Notes: generated by a model not told the origin, from the letters alone. Shown: positions 1 to 7,514, counted from the first letter of the stretch. The stretch is 22,900 nt of DNA from an uncultured Lysobacteraceae bacterium (GCA_946886995.1 CAMPJU010000001.1:1-22900), one strand, 5' to 3'. A program made the numbers and translations.

Positions 1-703
1 TGTCCTCGTCCATGTAGGTGCGCTGGCTGGTTTCGAGCTGGACGGCATCGATGCCGTTCCCGGGGTCCCCGTAGTGGCGGGTGATGTAGCCGCCCTTGAA
101 GCGGCCGTTGACCACGAAGTCGTAGCGGTCCTGGGCGGCGAGCGCATGCTCGATGCGCGCCTGGACGTCGGGGGCGCAGGTGGTGCCGTCGGCGGTGCCG
201 AGGTTGAGGTCGGGGAGTCGGCCTTCGAAGAGGAACGGCAGGTCGCTGCCGCGGATGGAGTGGCCTTCCCAGAGCAGGACGCGACCGTGCGCGGTGCGCA
301 GGCGGTCGAGTTCGGATGCGAGGGCGTCGTGGTAGGGGCGCCAATAGGTGTCGACGCGCTCGGCCACTTCGGCCTCGTCGGGCGCCTGACCGTCCAGGTA
401 CACAGGTTCGTTGCAGAAGCGGACCGCCGGGCACAGGCCGGTCGTGTTCTGGCCCGGGTAGAGCGAGGTGTCGTCGGGCGGCCGGTTCAGGTCGACGACG
501 TAGCGCGAGTAGCGCGGCACCAGCATCGAGGCGCCGAGGTCGCGGGCGAATGCGTACAGGCGCGAGACGTGCCAGTCGGTGTCCGGCGCACGGCGTGCCC
601 CGGGCGTCATCCGCGCCGCGAGCGCGTCGGGGATGGCATGGCCGTCGTGCGGCAGGCTGACCACCATGGGAACGCTGCCGCGATGGAGTTCGTACGTGTT
701 CAT
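1..703 (-). CDS. hutG: N-formylglutamate amidohydrolase, 3' end cut off by window
   Basis: Reading leftwards from the ATG at 703-701, the frame stays open to base 1, giving the first 234 residues. The protein begins MNTYELHRGSVPMVVSLPHDG and contains SLPHDGH, TDWHVSRLY, DLNRPPDD, LYPGQNTTGLCP, WEGHSIRG and NGRFKGGYITRHYG. These match the N-formylglutamate deformylase family, which hydrolyses N-formyl-glutamate to formate and glutamate in the last step of one histidine-degradation route. The His and Glu/Asp residues in these blocks are the likely metal ligands. Its ATG overlaps the stop of the upstream glutathione reductase gene in an ATGA (703-700), so translation is probably coupled. No hut gene is visible, although one could lie beyond the left edge. 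Family assignment is strong; the exact hut role is inferred. Confidence 0.88.
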   Translation of the reverse strand, partial: MNTYELHRGSVPMVVSLPHDGHAIPDALAARMTPGARRAPDTDWHVSRLYAFARDLGASMLVPRYSRYVVDLNRPPDDTSLYPGQNTTGLCPAVRFCNEPVYLDGQAPDEAEVAERVDTYWRPYHDALASELDRLRTAHGRVLLWEGHSIRGSDLPFLFEGRLPDLNLGTADGTTCAPDVQARIEHALAAQDRYDFVVNGRFKGGYITRHYGDPGNGIDAVQLETSQRTYMDED

Positions 704-2049
704 CGCATCAGCACCACTTCTTCCGCGCTCGTCGGATGGATCGCCACCGTATCGTGGAAGTCATCGAGCGTCGCGCCCATGCGCAACGCGACCGCGAACC
801 CCTGCAGGATCTCGTCGGCGCCCTCGCCCATCAGGTGGATGCCGACGATCCGGCGCTCCACGCCGGTGCACACCAGCTTGAACAGGCTGCGCTGCGGCGA
901 GTCGGCCAGCGCGTGCAGCATCGGCCGGAAGCCGGTGCGCAGCACGTGGACGGCGTCCTCGCCATGTCGCGCCCGCGCTTCGTCTTCGTCCAGCCCGATC
1001 TTGCCGATCGGGGGATGCGAGAACACGACGGTCGGGATGGCATCGCGGTCGAGCCGACGGTCCACCGCGCCGAACAGGCGGTCCATCAGGCGGCGCGCGG
1101 CCGCGATGGCAACCGGCGTGAGCGGCAGGTCGGTGCCGACGTCGCCCACCGCGAACACGCCGGGCGCGGTGGTCGCCTGGCCGTCGTCGATGACGATGCG
1201 GCCCCGCCCGTCGACGTCCACGCCGGCGGCATCCAGCCCCAGGCCGGCGGTGTTGGGGCGGCGCCCGGTCGCGAACACGAGCTTGTCGAACGGGCCATGC
1301 CGCCCGCCGTCGTCGTCGACCACCGCCACCCCGTCGCCCTGGCGTTCGGCCGAAACCACGCTCGTCCCGAAATGCATGCGCACGCCCGCCTGCCGGTAGT
1401 CCTCGGCGAGTTGCGCGACCAGTTCCGCATCGAAGCTCTCGAGCAACGGCTCGCCACGCACGAAGATGTCCACGCGAGTGCCCAGTGCCTGCAGCAGACC
1501 CGCCAGCTCCACGCCCACGTAGCCGCCGCCGACCACCGCTACATGGGGCGGTGCTTCCGTCCAGTCGAAGAAGTCGTCCGACGTGCCACCGAGGTCCGCG
1601 CCGGGGATGCCGGGCTTGACCGCGTGGCCGCCCGTGGCGACCAGGATGCGCGGGGCGCTGATCCTGACGCCGTCGTCGCATTGCACGGTCCGCGCGTCGA
1701 GCAGCCGTCCGCGAATCGGCAGCAGCGCGATGCCCGCCTCGTCGAGGCGCTTCCGGTAGCTGGCATGGATGTTCTCGATGTAGCGCCGCCGGTGGCCGAT
1801 GAAGACCGGCCAGTCCAGGCGGCAGCCGTGCGTGTCGAATCCGAGCGTGGCGGCCATCCCGATCCGCCTGGCGGTTTCGGCGGCGAGCCACATGGCCTTC
1901 TTCGGCACGCAACCGGCATTGACGCAGGTGCCGCCCAGGTCGGCGGGCTCCAGCAGCGCCACGCGCGCACCGAGCGAGGCGGCGCGGAACGCCCCCGCCA
2001 GCCCGCCGGAGCCGCCACCCACGACGATCAGGTCGAAATCGTGGTCCAT
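700..2049 (-). CDS. gor: Glutathione-disulfide reductase
   Basis: This 449-residue protein is a class I pyridine nucleotide-disulfide oxidoreductase, of usual length for glutathione reductase. It has an N-terminal FAD motif (GGGSGG, about residues 11-16), the redox-active disulfide in GGTCVNAGCVPKK (Cys42 and Cys47), a second Rossmann motif VVGGGYVGVELAG for NADPH, the FAD-contact AVGDV, and the C-terminal catalytic histidine in HPTSAEEV. CVNxGC plus HPTSAEE favours glutathione reductase over mercuric reductase or lipoamide dehydrogenase. It would reduce glutathione disulfide with NADPH in the cytoplasm. I chose the ATG at 2049 because MDHDFDLIVVGGG is the normal family start; an in-frame ATG at 2070 would add seven residues. 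Neither has a clear Shine-Dalgarno sequence. Its stop overlaps the start of hutG by four bases. Confidence 0.93.
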   Translation of the reverse strand: MDHDFDLIVVGGGSGGLAGAFRAASLGARVALLEPADLGGTCVNAGCVPKKAMWLAAETARRIGMAATLGFDTHGCRLDWPVFIGHRRRYIENIHASYRKRLDEAGIALLPIRGRLLDARTVQCDDGVRISAPRILVATGGHAVKPGIPGADLGGTSDDFFDWTEAPPHVAVVGGGYVGVELAGLLQALGTRVDIFVRGEPLLESFDAELVAQLAEDYRQAGVRMHFGTSVVSAERQGDGVAVVDDDGGRHGPFDKLVFATGRRPNTAGLGLDAAGVDVDGRGRIVIDDGQATTAPGVFAVGDVGTDLPLTPVAIAAARRLMDRLFGAVDRRLDRDAIPTVVFSHPPIGKIGLDEDEARARHGEDAVHVLRTGFRPMLHALADSPQRSLFKLVCTGVERRIVGIHLMGEGADEILQGFAVALRMGATLDDFHDTVAIHPTSAEEVVLMR

Positions 2050-2074
2050 GCGCGCATGGTTGCACGACATCCGT

Positions 2075-2104
2075 GTAGGAGCCGCGCGCTACGCGAAGCG
2101 CGCG
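2075..2104 (+). repeat. GTAG-headed REP-like element overlapping a gene end
   Basis: GTAGGAGC (2075-2082) is followed by CGCGCGCT (2083-2090), a six-base loop ACGCGA (2091-2096) and AGCGCGCG (2097-2104). The arms form a perfect 8-bp stem. A GTAG head next to an imperfect or perfect palindrome is the known layout of REP elements mobilised by RAYT transposases (the SMAG family of Stenotrophomonas is an example). The stop codon of the DadA-like gene (TAG, complement of 2089-2091) straddles the junction of stem and loop. Only this one convincing copy is visible; a weaker one may lie at 19974. Confidence 0.6.
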
Positions 2105-3354
2105 GGTGCGAACGGCGCGGGATCGATGTCCGGCGTGCGCCCGGCCATCAGGTCCGCCAGCAGCTGTGCGCTGCCGCTGCTCATGCCGATGCCCATCATG
2201 CCGTGGCCCGTGGCCAGCCACAGGCGCTCGCGCCCGGGTGCGCGGCCGATGATCGGCACGTCGTCGCAGCTCATCGGCCGCCAGCCGTACCAGCGCTCGA
2301 CGACCCGCGGTCCGACCGGATGCCGCAGGTACTCGCGCGCGCCCCGCTCCAGCGCGGCCAGCCGCCGTGCGTTGAGCGTCGTGTCGTAACCGGAGAACTC
2401 CATCGTGCTGCCCAGCCGGTAGCCGTCGCCCCAGGACGTCACGCAGACCGACCGTTCGCGCAACACCAGCGGTCGCCGCGGCACCACCGGCGGCATGTCA
2501 TAGGTGATCGAGTAGCCCTTGCCGGGCTGCATCACGCCGCGCAGCCAGCCGACCCCGACGCTGCGCGCCAGCCGACCCGACCAGGCCCCCGTCGCCAGCA
2601 CCACCGCCTGCGCGCGGACCGGGCCCGTGGATGTGTCGACCACCAGGGCATCGGGGTCGTCGTGGAGACCCCGTACCTCGCGCCGTTCCTCGACCACGCC
2701 GCCGCGTTCCCGCACCACCCGCGCCAGCTCGGCGACGTAGCGGTCGGGACGCAATGCGGCGTCCCCGGAGAACCGGATCGCGCCGGCGATGCCGGGCAGC
2801 ACCGCCGGCTCCTGCCGTTCGTAGTCGGCGCCGTCGATCACCTCGACGTCGATGCCCAGTTCGCGCAGCAGCGCCAGTTCGCCCTGGCCATGCGCGAACA
2901 CGCGTGCGTCGCGGTAGACGTAGTCCTCGCCCGTCTCCCGGAAGCCGCAATCCAGGCCGTGATCCCGGATCCACTGCGCCAGGCGCTCGCGCGAGTCGTT
3001 GAGCAGCGACGCCTTGGCGCGCGCGCTCGCCTCCCAGTCCCGCACGTTGCAGCGCATCGCGAAGCGCAGCAGCCAGCGCCACAGCGGCACGTCGATCCCG
3101 GGGCGCACGTATAGCGGCGCGTCGGGCGTGAGCATCATCCGCAGCGCGCGCAACACCATGCCGGGCGCGGCCAGTGGCGGCGCGTGGCTCGGGGTGACCG
3201 TCCCGCAGTTGCCGTGCGAGCTGCCACCGCCCACGCGGCCGGCATCCACCACGCGCACGCGGCGGCCGTCCTCCAGCAACGCAAGGGCCGTGGCCAGGCC
3301 GACCGCACCGGCGCCGATCACGAGCACGTCCTCGCCCGAATCCGTTCGCTGCAT
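2089..3354 (-). CDS. DadA-like FAD-dependent D-amino-acid dehydrogenase
   Basis: The 421-residue product has an N-terminal dinucleotide-binding motif (VLVIGAGAVGLATA, about residues 10-23), then GGGSSHGNCGTVTPS, and a C-terminal FAD-contact segment ATGHGMMGIGMSSGSAQ. This is the glycine oxidase/D-amino-acid dehydrogenase (DAO) fold. The arrangement resembles DadA and the D-hydroxyproline dehydrogenases of xanthomonads and pseudomonads; the substrate cannot be fixed from sequence. Such enzymes oxidatively deaminate D-amino or imino acids at the inner face of the membrane and pass electrons to the respiratory chain. It lies 12 bp after the DUF418 gene and 39 bp before the chosen gor start, in one apparent transcription unit. 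No strong ribosome-binding site is visible. Its last codons and TAG stop lie inside a REP-like hairpin (2075-2104), so the extreme C-terminus may be derived from the repeat. Confidence 0.85.
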   Translation of the reverse strand: MQRTDSGEDVLVIGAGAVGLATALALLEDGRRVRVVDAGRVGGGSSHGNCGTVTPSHAPPLAAPGMVLRALRMMLTPDAPLYVRPGIDVPLWRWLLRFAMRCNVRDWEASARAKASLLNDSRERLAQWIRDHGLDCGFRETGEDYVYRDARVFAHGQGELALLRELGIDVEVIDGADYERQEPAVLPGIAGAIRFSGDAALRPDRYVAELARVVRERGGVVEERREVRGLHDDPDALVVDTSTGPVRAQAVVLATGAWSGRLARSVGVGWLRGVMQPGKGYSITYDMPPVVPRRPLVLRERSVCVTSWGDGYRLGSTMEFSGYDTTLNARRLAALERGAREYLRHPVGPRVVERWYGWRPMSCDDVPIIGRAPGRERLWLATGHGMMGIGMSSGSAQLLADLMAGRTPDIDPAPFAPARFA

Positions 3355-3366
3355 CGCGGCGCTGCC

Positions 3367-4620
3367 TCAGGCCGCGGCGGGAACCGCCGGGGCACGGCGC
3401 ATCGCCGGCCACTGCAGGTAGGTGAACGCCCGCCACAACCACTCCACGGGTCCCATCCGGAACCGGGCGAGCCACCAGTGGCTGGCCGCGACCTGCAGCG
3501 CGAACACCCCGAGCACGATGCCGGTCTGGCCGGCGCGCGAGACGTCACCCCACAACCCCAGTCCGTATCCGTAGAACAGCAACGTGCCGACCAGCGACTG
3601 CAGCAGGTAGTTGGTCAGCGCCATGCGCCCCGCCGGCGCGAGCCACGCGAGCCAGCGGGCGCCGGCCTGCCAGGCGAGCACGACGAGGCCGATGTAGGCG
3701 AGCGCCATCAACGGCGACCCCGCCATGTGCAGCGCCATCGCCACCATCGGTGCCGCCGACGGTGCCGCGGGATCCATCACCGGATCGGGCGCGATGGCGA
3801 TGCTCCATGCGGTCAGGGCCAGGCCCAGTCCACCGCCCCACCAGGCGAGTCGTGCAAACAGGCGCCGGCGTCCAGCCGGATCCGCCATCGCCCCGCTGCG
3901 CACCAGCCACGCGCCGACCAGGAACATGCCCAGCACCATCGGCACCAGGAAGACGTTGTTGCCCAGGTGGTGCAGGAAGTAGTCCAGCCGGACTGCATTG
4001 GCTTCGGCATAGGTGCCGGACGAAAAGGCCGCGATCTCGGCGGCCCGGACTGCCCCGGACGCCGCCGCCGCGGCCGGGTCGGCGGCGGCCTGCGGATCCG
4101 CGGCCACGGCGGCGATGCCGGCTGCGCCGACCAGCATCAGCGACACCATCACGCCGTACAGCGCGGCGCCCCACTTCCAGAGCCGCGACAGCGGGGTGTT
4201 GCGGAAGAACAGCAGCAGCGCGAACGCGGTGAGCGCATACGAGAACAGGATGTCGCCCGACCACAGGAACAGTCCGTGCGCCAGGCCGATCAGCAGCAGC
4301 CCGGTGGTGCGCCTCAGGTACAGGCCCGCGAACGGCCGGCCGGCCGCCTGCGCACGCGCGAGCATCACCGCGAACCCCATGCCGAACAGCAGCGAGAACA
4401 GCGTCCAGAACTTCCCGCGCACGAACGTGTAGACGAATGCGTCGGCGAGCCAGGACAACCCGGACAGCGCCGGCGAGATCCCGGTGGACACGTCCAGCAG
4501 GGACCGGCTGAAGAACTCGATGTTCATCAGGAAGATCCCGAGCAGCGCGAAGCCGCGCAGGACATCCAGCAACGCGATGCGTTCGGACGCCGCGACCGGC
4601 GCCAGCACTGTGTCGTTCAT
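3367..4620 (-). CDS. DUF418 family multi-pass membrane protein
   Basis: This 417-residue protein opens with RIALLDVLRGFALLGIFLMN, the signature of DUF418/YeiB-type proteins. It ends with the family's C-terminal block: GRMALTNYLLQS, then a WWLARFRMGPVEWLWR segment. About eight to ten hydrophobic helices are apparent, with an alanine-rich extracellular-type stretch near residues 170-200. The family is related to acyltransferase-3-like membrane proteins, but its function is unknown. I chose the ATG at 4620 because GGGGAGG lies nine bases upstream; an in-frame ATG at 4662 would overlap the slyD stop. That Shine-Dalgarno is paired within a hairpin (see 4628-4647). The gene sits between slyD and the DadA-like gene on the same strand. 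Confidence 0.85.
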   Translation of the reverse strand: MNDTVLAPVAASERIALLDVLRGFALLGIFLMNIEFFSRSLLDVSTGISPALSGLSWLADAFVYTFVRGKFWTLFSLLFGMGFAVMLARAQAAGRPFAGLYLRRTTGLLLIGLAHGLFLWSGDILFSYALTAFALLLFFRNTPLSRLWKWGAALYGVMVSLMLVGAAGIAAVAADPQAAADPAAAAASGAVRAAEIAAFSSGTYAEANAVRLDYFLHHLGNNVFLVPMVLGMFLVGAWLVRSGAMADPAGRRRLFARLAWWGGGLGLALTAWSIAIAPDPVMDPAAPSAAPMVAMALHMAGSPLMALAYIGLVVLAWQAGARWLAWLAPAGRMALTNYLLQSLVGTLLFYGYGLGLWGDVSRAGQTGIVLGVFALQVAASHWWLARFRMGPVEWLWRAFTYLQWPAMRRAPAVPAAA

Positions 4621-4627
4621 GGGTTCG

Positions 4628-4647
4628 GCCTCCCCGCCGGTGGAGGC
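4628..4647 (-). promoter_or_regulatory. Hairpin covering the DUF418 ribosome-binding site
   Basis: In the minus-strand transcript GCCTCC (4647-4642) and GGAGGC (4633-4628) form a perfect 6-bp stem around the loop ACCGGCGG. The 3' arm is most of the GGGGAGG Shine-Dalgarno sequence for the DUF418 start at 4620. The structure could limit translation of DUF418 relative to slyD, or occur by chance in GC-rich DNA. The pairing is seen; the regulatory effect is inferred. Confidence 0.4.
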
Positions 4648-4663
4648 ATGATGATGCCGCAAC

Positions 4664-5158
4664 TCAGTGCTGGTGCCCGCCCTCGCCGTGCACGTGGCCG
4701 TGCTCGAGTTCCTCGGCGGTCGCCTCGCGGACCTCGACGACCTCGATGTCGAAGCGCAGGTCCCTGCCGGCCATGGGGTGGTTCAGGTCGACGTCGACCA
4801 CGCTCATGCCCACCTTGTGGATGGTGACCGCGCGCGGGCCGAAATTCGTGTTGAGCACGACCTGCATGCCCGGGACCAGGCGCTGGTCGCCGAAATGCTT
4901 CTTGGGGACGCGCTGGGTGAGGTTGTCGCGGCGCTCGCCGTACGCCTCGGCGGCCGGCACGTCCGCGGAAAAGGTGTCGCCCGCCTCGCGGCCTTCCATC
5001 GCCTTTTCCAGGCCCGGGATGATGTTGCCGTGCCCGGCCAGGATCGCCAGCGGCTCGCGGTCCTTCGAGCTCTCCAGGGCATCGCTGCCCTGCCCGGCAT
5101 CGCCGCCGTTGAACAACGTGTAGTGGAACCGGACGACGCGGTCCTTCTCGATCTTCAT
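4664..5158 (-). CDS. slyD: SlyD-type FKBP peptidyl-prolyl cis-trans isomerase
   Basis: The 164-residue protein starts MKIEKDRVVRFHYTL and carries the FKBP core: LAGHGNIIPGLEKAMEG (about residues 40-56), then an inserted flap (about 70-125, including AEAYGERRDNLTQRVPKKHF), then VDVDLNHPMAGRDLRFDIEV closing the barrel. That split FKBP plus IF-domain layout is typical of SlyD, a cytoplasmic prolyl isomerase and chaperone that also supplies nickel. The C-terminus is histidine-rich (HGHVHGEGGHQH, six His in twelve residues). This fits metal binding, though the tail is shorter than in E. coli. The ATG at 5158 is the only start fitting the family; no clear Shine-Dalgarno precedes it. It is the first gene of the leftward run and is divergent from the NlpC/P60 lipoprotein gene. 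Confidence 0.93.
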   Translation of the reverse strand: MKIEKDRVVRFHYTLFNGGDAGQGSDALESSKDREPLAILAGHGNIIPGLEKAMEGREAGDTFSADVPAAEAYGERRDNLTQRVPKKHFGDQRLVPGMQVVLNTNFGPRAVTIHKVGMSVVDVDLNHPMAGRDLRFDIEVVEVREATAEELEHGHVHGEGGHQH

Positions 5159-5221
5159 AAGTGTGGAGTCCGTGGAGTGGGTGGCTTGCCGGCCGCCCCG
5201 TCGGGAACGACACTGGCCGCG

Positions 5222-5800
5222 ATGGAAGCGACACGATCGGCCGCACGAGCCACGCATTATCCCGGCTCCGCCGGCGCCTTGCCATGGCGCGGCGGGCTCC
5301 GCCTGTCCTGCACGATCGGCGCGCTGCTGCTGCTCGCCGGCTGCGGCGGCAGCGAGCGCACGCGGCCGGTCCCCACCCACGACGCGGGTCGCTGGACGGA
5401 TGTCCGGCCCGCCAATCCGGCTGGCGCGAACGCGGTGCTGATGCGCGCCATCAGCCTGGTCGGCACCCCGTACGTCTACGGCGGCAACTCGCCGGAGGGC
5501 GGCTTCGACTGCAGCGGCCTGGTCAACTACGTCTACCGCGACATGCTGGACCTGCGGCTGCCGCGCACGTCCCGGGCGCTGTCCGAATACCAGGGACCGC
5601 GCATCGCGACCGATCGGCTGGCACCCGCGGACCTCGTGTTCTTCGGCGCCGGAGGCCAGGTCAGCCACGTGGGCATCTATGTCGGCGAGGGCCGCTTCGT
5701 GCACGCCCCCAGTACCGGCGGCACCGTCCGGCTGGACCGGCTGGACGGTCCGTACTGGCGCGACCACTACAGCGGTGCCCGGCGGGTCCTGGCTGAATAG
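5222..5800 (+). CDS. NlpC/P60 family lipoprotein, putative cell-wall peptidase
   Basis: The 192-residue product has a basic N-terminus, a hydrophobic run (about 28-40) and a lipobox LLAGC with Cys41, so it is a predicted lipoprotein. The rest is a compact NlpC/P60 domain: GTPYVYGGNSPEGGFDCSGLV with catalytic Cys97, VSHVGIYVG with His149, and RFVHAPS with His161. These enzymes cleave peptide bonds in peptidoglycan stems, usually between D-Glu and the diamino acid. It closely resembles the next gene downstream. The start is uncertain: ATG at 5222 lacks a good ribosome-binding site and makes a long n-region; an in-frame TTG at 5279 would give a normal-length signal. Confidence 0.9.
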   Translation: MEATRSAARATHYPGSAGALPWRGGLRLSCTIGALLLLAGCGGSERTRPVPTHDAGRWTDVRPANPAGANAVLMRAISLVGTPYVYGGNSPEGGFDCSGLVNYVYRDMLDLRLPRTSRALSEYQGPRIATDRLAPADLVFFGAGGQVSHVGIYVGEGRFVHAPSTGGTVRLDRLDGPYWRDHYSGARRVLAE

Positions 5801-5810
5801 GCCCCGCCGC

Positions 5811-5825
5811 GCCGGGTTGCCCGGC
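5811..5825 (+). terminator. GC hairpin between the two NlpC/P60 genes
   Basis: GCCGGG (5811-5816) and CCCGGC (5820-5825) form a perfect 6-bp stem with the three-base loop TTG, eleven bases after the first NlpC/P60 stop. There is no T-run afterwards, so it may be an attenuator, an mRNA 3' end stabiliser or a weak terminator. Confidence 0.35.
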
Positions 5826-5874
5826 CCTTGCGGCTCGTGCACCATCGCCCGCTTCCCGACCGGGTGATCCCTAC

Positions 5875-6495
5875 GTGAAGACAGCATTGTTCGCCTGCGC
5901 GTGCGCCATCGCGCTGGCTGCTGCCCCGGCAGTGGCCGCCCCGCCGGTGTCCGACCAGGAGGCCGCGGCACTCGCCGCGATCGCGCCGCCAACCGCAGCG
6001 TTCGAGCATCCGACGGTCCCGGACCGCGGCCTGGTGATGGCGGGTGCGGTCAACCGCCTGCTGCCGGTCCAGGCCGGCGCCGGTGCCGTCGCCGCGACCG
6101 CGCCGTCCCCGGCCGGTGGCGCCATGCAGGGCCTGCTGCGCCGCGCGTTCGACCTGCTGGGCACGCCGTACCGCTGGGGTGGCACCTCGCCGGATCGCGG
6201 CTTCGACTGCAGCGGCCTGGTGGGATACGTCTACCGCACCGCGCTGGGCATCGACCTGCCGCGCATCTCGCGCGACCAGGCGCGCACCGGCGAGGTCGTG
6301 GCCGGTCGCGCGGCGATGGCGGCCGGCGACCTGGTGTTCTTCGGGCGCCGTGGCCGTGTCGACCACGTCGGCATCTACATCGGCGAAGGCAAGTTCGTGC
6401 ACGCGCCCAGTCGCGGCAAGGACGTCATGGTGTCCAGCCTCGACGAGGGGTACTGGGGCACCCGGTTCATGCAGGCACGCCGCGTCGCGCTCTGA
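5875..6495 (+). CDS. Exported NlpC/P60 family cell-wall peptidase
   Basis: This 206-residue protein begins at a GTG (5875) with a clear Sec signal: MKTALF, a hydrophobic core, and an AVA-A cleavage site near residues 19-22. A 60-residue Ala/Pro-rich linker follows. The NlpC/P60 domain comes next: LLGTPYRWGGTSPDRGFDCSGLVGYVY with catalytic Cys112, VDHVGIYIG with His164, and KFVHAPS with His176. It probably hydrolyses peptidoglycan peptides in the periplasm. The domain is clearly paralogous to the preceding lipoprotein, 74 bp upstream, so the pair looks like a tandem duplication with diverged localisation (outer-membrane anchored versus soluble). The gene ends in a stem-loop and converges on the thioesterase gene. 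Confidence 0.92.
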   Translation: MKTALFACACAIALAAAPAVAAPPVSDQEAAALAAIAPPTAAFEHPTVPDRGLVMAGAVNRLLPVQAGAGAVAATAPSPAGGAMQGLLRRAFDLLGTPYRWGGTSPDRGFDCSGLVGYVYRTALGIDLPRISRDQARTGEVVAGRAAMAAGDLVFFGRRGRVDHVGIYIGEGKFVHAPSRGKDVMVSSLDEGYWGTRFMQARRVAL

Positions 6496-6505
6496 GCCGC
6501 GACGC
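6482..6505. terminator. Stem-loop between convergent genes
   Basis: GCGTCGCG (6482-6489) and CGCGACGC (6498-6505) are perfect 8-bp arms around an eight-base loop. The left arm lies in the last codons of the NlpC/P60 gene, whose TGA is in the loop. The thioesterase gene ends at 6517 from the other side. Position and symmetry suggest a bidirectional terminator or 3' stabiliser; neither side has a strong U-tract. Confidence 0.45.
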
Positions 6506-6516
6506 CGGACGGAGGA

Positions 6517-7008
6517 TCACTGCGCAAGCGCGCGGGCGATCGTCTCCTCGATGCCCTTGCCCAGTTCCATCACCTTGCCCGCGTAGTCCGCCAGCCGCCG
6601 GTCGGCCTCGCTGGCGGGCGTCCACGCCGGGACCGTGACCGGGCTGCCCGACGCCTCGTCCATCGCGACGAACACGATCATGCAGTGCGTGCACAGCCGC
6701 CGCGGCGCGCCGGCGTCCATCGGGCTGCCGGCGGTCACGTCCACCGAGAAATGCATGCTGGTCGTGCCCGTGCGCACCAGCTGGGCGTGCACCGCGACCA
6801 GGTCGCCGATGTGCACGGGCGCCATGAAGCGGATCCCCCCCACCGCGACCGTGACCGCATAGGTGCCGCACCAGCCGACGGCGGCGGCGTAGGCGGCCTG
6901 GTCGATCCACTTCATCACTGCCCCGCCGTGCACCTTGCCGCCGAAGTTGACGTCGGTCGGCTCGGCGAGGAAGCGCATGGTCAGGTCGCGCTGGCGCTGG
7001 TCGGGCAT
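6517..7008 (-). CDS. Acyl-CoA thioesterase, hotdog fold
   Basis: The 163-residue product has the single hotdog domain of the acyl-CoA hydrolase (YciA/BACH) family: TMRFLAEPTDVNFGGKVHGG, then VMKWIDQAAYAAA with the conserved acidic residue Asp36, then GGIRFMAPVHIGDLV and the strand TSMHFSVDV. Asn21 in the NFGGKVHGG block and Asp36 are the likely catalytic positions. These enzymes hydrolyse acyl-CoA thioesters to free acids and CoA in the cytoplasm; chain-length preference cannot be read from sequence. The ATG at 7008 is well placed for the family. It diverges from the small membrane protein at 7089 and converges on the NlpC/P60 gene. Confidence 0.9.
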   Translation of the reverse strand: MPDQRQRDLTMRFLAEPTDVNFGGKVHGGAVMKWIDQAAYAAAVGWCGTYAVTVAVGGIRFMAPVHIGDLVAVHAQLVRTGTTSMHFSVDVTAGSPMDAGAPRRLCTHCMIVFVAMDEASGSPVTVPAWTPASEADRRLADYAGKVMELGKGIEETIARALAQ

Positions 7009-7088
7009 GGCGGCGTTCCTTGTCCGGGGCGGGCTCTGATGGGAGGAATCTGATTATGCTGGGCACCAACGTCGGGGAGGCGCGAACC

Positions 7089-7502
7089 ATGGGACGCACG
7101 GTGCTGGGGGTGGTGGCCGGACTGGCCACGATGTTCGTGGTGATCATGCTGGTCGAGTTGCTCGGCGCGCAGCTGTTCCCGCCGCCCGAGGGCATCGACA
7201 TGCGCGATCCGGAGGGACTGGCCAGCGCGATGGCGCAGATGCCGCTCGGCGCCCTGGCGCTGGTGGTGGTGGCCTGGGTGCTCGGCGCGTTCGCGGGCGG
7301 CTGGGTCGCGGCGAAGGTGTCCGTCGCCCACCCGCGCGCGGCCGCGGTGACCGTGGCGCTGGCCGTGGTCGCAGGTGTGGTGATGATGGTGCTGTCGTTC
7401 CCGCACCCGCTGTGGATGACGGTGCTCGGGCTCGCGCTGCCCGTGCCGGTCGCCCTCGCCGGCGCCCGCCTCGCCCGCCCCCGCGCAACGCCGTCGCTGT
7501 AG
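7089..7502 (+). CDS. Small four-helix membrane protein, function unknown
   Basis: This 137-residue protein contains four hydrophobic helices: about residues 4-30, 52-77, 83-104 and 108-128. A short hydrophilic loop, FPPPEGIDMRDPEGLASAMAQM, separates the first two. I do not recognise a named family. The ATG at 7089 has an excellent Shine-Dalgarno (GGGGAGG, 7074-7080). Upstream in-frame starts at 7020 (TTG) and 7056 are less likely. A TATGCT at 7055-7060 could be a -10 box, but no good -35 is visible. It lies alone between a divergent thioesterase and a convergent symporter gene. The conserved-looking glycines in helix 2 (GAFAGGWVAAK) may support helix packing. Confidence 0.75.
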   Translation: MGRTVLGVVAGLATMFVVIMLVELLGAQLFPPPEGIDMRDPEGLASAMAQMPLGALALVVVAWVLGAFAGGWVAAKVSVAHPRAAAVTVALAVVAGVVMMVLSFPHPLWMTVLGLALPVPVALAGARLARPRATPSL

Positions 7503-7510
7503 GAACAGCG
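7495..7510. terminator. Short stem-loop between convergent genes
   Basis: CGCTGT (7495-7500) and ACAGCG (7505-7510) form a perfect 6-bp stem with loop AGGA. It spans the TAG stop of the small membrane protein and sits just before the stop of the oppositely oriented symporter (7515). It could terminate both genes, but lacks U-tracts. Confidence 0.4.
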
Positions 7511-7514
7511 CCGC

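Noticed and set aside
4667..5221. Plus-strand open frame extending upstream of the first NlpC/P60 gene
   Set aside because: This part is antisense to slyD, has no motif, and only the portion from 5222 encodes a recognisable signal and domain.
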